Positions 62,208-64,000 of a stretch of 64,000 nucleotides of DNA are shown piece by piece. The stretch comes from Rhodobacteraceae bacterium HTCC2083. GTDB lineage: Bacteria > Pseudomonadota > Alphaproteobacteria > Rhodobacterales > Rhodobacteraceae. The notes beneath the pieces were generated by a model that was given only the letters and a program-made list of their open reading frames with translations, made no database searches and was not told where the DNA came from. Position 1 is the first letter of the stretch. Each line of letters begins with the position of its first letter. The stretch is from the NCBI GenBank assembly GCA_000156115.1, contig DS995276.1:1501523-1565522 (forward strand), written 5' to 3'. The translations under genes were made by a program, and so were the position numbers.

Positions 62208-62603
62208 ATGGCCAAACTTGTACACAGTATGATCCGGGTTCTGAATGAAGCGATGTCAGTACGATTCTATCGCGATACCTTTGAGTTAGAGGTCGTTGAC
62301 CGGCTAGACTTTGAGAGCTTCACGCTCATCTACATGGCCCTTCCAACGTCTACGTTTGAACTTGAACTTACCGTCAATAAGAGCCGCGATAAGCCATATG
62401 ATCTGGGCGATGGCTATGGCCATCTGGCTATCGTCGTGGACAATCTTGAAGAGGCTCATGCTACTGCCGCCAAAGCCAACTCTGGTCCAGGTGACATTGT
62501 GGATTTCCGCCCCGGTGGAGAGCGCGTCGCAAGGTTCTTTTTTGTCAAAGACCCAGATGGATACCAAATCGAAGTCATCGAAAAAGGCGGGCGTTTCGCC
62601 TAA
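62208..62603 (+). CDS. VOC-family (glyoxalase I-like) protein, copy 2
   Basis: The 131-residue protein is about 85 percent identical to copy 1 by hand count, with the same metal ligands (HSMIRV, FELELT, GYGHLAI, DPDGYQIEVIEKGG). One notable change is Glu for Gly in the DTFELEVV turn where most family members keep Gly. RBS AGAGG precedes ATG 62208. Confidence 0.85.
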   Translation: MAKLVHSMIRVLNEAMSVRFYRDTFELEVVDRLDFESFTLIYMALPTSTFELELTVNKSRDKPYDLGDGYGHLAIVVDNLEEAHATAAKANSGPGDIVDFRPGGERVARFFFVKDPDGYQIEVIEKGGRFA

Positions 62604-62634
62604 CGAACCAATCCAATAATGAAAGGGAGGAACT

Positions 62635-62949
62635 ATGCTATACAAACTAGATTTTACCGTGGAGTACGATGAAACCATGGCGCAGCAAGGTTTGCTGGGT
62701 GTTTGGGCCGAGGAGGCGAACGCAGCCTTGGGAGCAAAATCAGCAGGCGTCGTTGTTGATCTTTGGAAAGTGGTTGGTGAGCGCAAGGTTCTTGTGATTG
62801 CCGATGTAGATACTCCTGATGACCTTGACCGCATTCTGTTTGATCTTCCGATCATGCAAAAGATGGGGCATCTTGTTCAGGTAGATGTAAAATCGCTTCG
62901 TCGCTACGAGGATTTTGCGGAAGATGTGAAAGAGCGACTAGGCCGCTGA
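62635..62949 (+). CDS. Muconolactone isomerase-like small protein, copy 2
   Basis: Same fold and length (104 residues) as copy 1. It retains the Trp in DLWKVVGERK, like typical family members, and differs at about 15 positions, several of them Ile/Val changes. Confidence 0.65.
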   Translation: MLYKLDFTVEYDETMAQQGLLGVWAEEANAALGAKSAGVVVDLWKVVGERKVLVIADVDTPDDLDRILFDLPIMQKMGHLVQVDVKSLRRYEDFAEDVKERLGR

Positions 62950-62971
62950 ACATAGCAAGGGAACGTCCATA

Positions 62972-63343
62972 ATGTGCCAATTATTCATAGATGCAGACTC
63001 GGCACTTTGGGCGTCTCACACGCGATCTTTTCGAATGGATGGGATGGTAACCAGCGTTCGCTTGGAAGAGATGTTTTGGCGCACGCTTGAAACAATCGGA
63101 GACCGAGACGATTTGTCAGTCCCCCAGCTCTTGCATCGCCTTTACAATGAAAGCTTGGATGCAGGTCACGATGTCGGAAATTTCACATCTTTTTTGCGGG
63201 TCTGCTGCTTAAGGTATCTCGACCTGCAACTGCGCGGCCTTATCCCGGTGGAGGCTCGTGTGAAGCTATCTCAGCTTCCCGCCAATGATATCCTTTCTAT
63301 TGAGACCATTGAACGTTCTAAAGCCAAGCCAAGCCAAGATTAA
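62972..63343 (+). CDS. Ribbon-helix-helix (RHH_4 type) protein, copy 2
   Basis: The 123-residue protein matches copy 1 over the DNA-binding core (MVTSVRLEEMFWRTLE, FTSFLRVCCLRY) and differs at roughly a dozen positions, mainly in the last 15. The C terminus (KAKPSQD) arises from the 4-base insertion, so one of the two copies probably carries a non-ancestral end. Confidence 0.75.
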   Translation: MCQLFIDADSALWASHTRSFRMDGMVTSVRLEEMFWRTLETIGDRDDLSVPQLLHRLYNESLDAGHDVGNFTSFLRVCCLRYLDLQLRGLIPVEARVKLSQLPANDILSIETIERSKAKPSQD

Positions 63344-63480
63344 CATAGAAGTAGGTTTACAATGCCGCTCTAAAAGAAGCCGCCATTGGAGCAATCACTC
63401 AGCATTGCTCCATTTGGGCTCGTAGCGGCCTTACGCACCGGCAGAAATACCGCATTCAAAGCGCGTCTGAGAACGGCCAT

Positions 63481-63763
63481 TCAACCCGATGCTATGTTCT
63501 GGTCGTAAGCGCTGTTCTGACGCCTGGGCATGGAGGGAGGGTTGGAGGGCGTAGCCGCCGTGCACGCTCAATTGCAGCATCGCCTCAACCATGTCGTCGC
63601 GCGCGACATCATCGCGCAAAGCCCCTAAGGTCACGTTGTCCACCCATGCTTGGGTGTTGCCCATCGTCGCCAACATGCTCAGCGTGACCAACGCCTTTGT
63701 CCGCGCATCCAAGCCATCGCGCGTCATAATATCGCCGTAGGCATAGCTGGTCAGGATTTTCAC
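63481..63763 (-). pseudogene. Carboxymuconolactone decarboxylase-like protein, frameshifted
   Basis: The frame starting at 63763 has the CMD family helix RDGLDARTKALVTLSMLATMGN and VEAMLQLSVHGGYA. Around 63546 it should continue into the usual C-terminal helix; instead the frame drifts, while the neighbouring frame reads SAYDQNIASG and stops at 63481, a normal-looking CMD tail. A 1- or 2-base shift thus splits the gene. CMD proteins include decarboxylases and alkylhydroperoxidases. It overlaps the next gene (ATGA). Confidence 0.6.
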
Positions 63764-64000
63764 AAAGGCTGGTTTTTGACGGTGAGCCCTTCGAGTTCGG
63801 CCAAACCGTCTTCGGTGTTGGCGATCATGTACCGTGCGCCCATCAAGTAACGCTCGGTACCGTCGTCTGTGGCTACTGGAACCGGCGCAATCGTGATGCC
63901 GCGGTCTTTTAATGCGTTGCGGATTTTACTAGTTGTGTTGATCGCCAACGGAAAACCGCGCACCGCGATAGCGATAAAACACATCTCTAGCAGGGCCTCG
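63760..64000 (-). CDS. Unrecognised protein, C-terminal part (window edge)
   Basis: The frame is open from the window edge and ends at 63760 with LEGLTVKNQPL, overlapping the CMD-like gene start. The visible part (GFPLAINTTSKIRNALKDRGI, then TERYLMGARYMIAN) vaguely resembles the end of GTP cyclohydrolase II-type proteins, where TNNP..K...L...GI and a YL..K region occur, but the match is too weak to name it. Confidence 0.4.
   Translation of the reverse strand, partial: EALLEMCFIAIAVRGFPLAINTTSKIRNALKDRGITIAPVPVATDDGTERYLMGARYMIANTEDGLAELEGLTVKNQPL

Larger units (their letters stand above)
62135..63370. repeat. Direct repeat copy 2: VOC-isomerase-RHH cassette
   Basis: This is the second copy of the unit at 50472-51698, in the same orientation and about 11,665 bases away. 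The spacing between corresponding gene starts is 11,665-11,667 bases, so internal gaps are nearly the same. It differs by scattered substitutions and by a 4-base insertion close to the end of the third gene. Confidence 0.9.

Overview
The window looks like chromosomal DNA of a roseobacter-type alphaproteobacterium (Rhodobacteraceae), probably one of moderate GC. The reasons are an alphaproteobacterial 16S rRNA, the rpoE-chrR singlet-oxygen pair next to its FAD/DUF1365 operon, a rpsT-dnaA-dnaN-recF-gyrB cluster, a glnK-amtB pair, ubiE-ubiB next to mutM, and a flagellar block with roseobacter-like gene content. No genus is claimed.

Layout. 1-16 kb is core housekeeping: a tandem M16 peptidase pair, a secreted alpha/beta hydrolase, a membrane-anchored AraC regulator, dapA, a lytic transglycosylase, the lipid-transport proteins MlaA and MlaC, a class A penicillin-binding protein, glnK-amtB, mutL and rmuC. 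15.8-21.8 kb is the rpoE-chrR stress locus and a tightly overlapping five-gene operon (FAD oxidoreductase, DUF1365, MFS, DUF3833, SDR). 21.8-25.2 kb holds saccharopine dehydrogenase, a histidine phosphatase, an M20 amidohydrolase and a hotdog thioesterase. 25.2-32.3 kb is the replication cluster, with a group of GANTC sites upstream of dnaA. 32.3-36.4 kb has a crotonase, mutM and ubiE-ubiB.

36.4-43.0 kb is a flagellar locus in decay. flgD and fliR look intact. An IS481-type element of about 1 kb sits exactly where both fliK and flhA have lost their 5' parts, and flhB carries an in-frame amber codon. 43.1-49.25 kb is one complete rRNA operon, in the order 16S, tRNA-Ala, tRNA-Ile, 23S, 5S, tRNA-fMet and terminator; the two spacer tRNAs are in the reverse of the usual order.

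49.15-64 kb is accessory DNA. It starts with a broken large serine recombinase whose reading frame ends inside the fMet tRNA gene, which suggests a tRNA attachment site. A three-gene cassette (GloA-like VOC protein, muconolactone-isomerase-like protein, ribbon-helix-helix protein) occurs twice in direct orientation, about 11.66 kb apart. Between the copies lie a TetR regulator, a periplasmic molybdenum hydroxylase operon with a diheme cytochrome and a small membrane protein, a decayed IS5-type element, an IS110 element with a long noncoding tail, and a Rieske oxygenase with a PaaX-like regulator. A frameshifted carboxymuconolactone-decarboxylase-like gene follows the second copy. Together these suggest an oxidative catabolism island, possibly for an aromatic or N-heterocyclic substrate, that has been reshaped by insertion sequences and by recombination between repeats. 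The most unusual signals are the duplicated cassette and the double-truncation junction in the flagellar genes.
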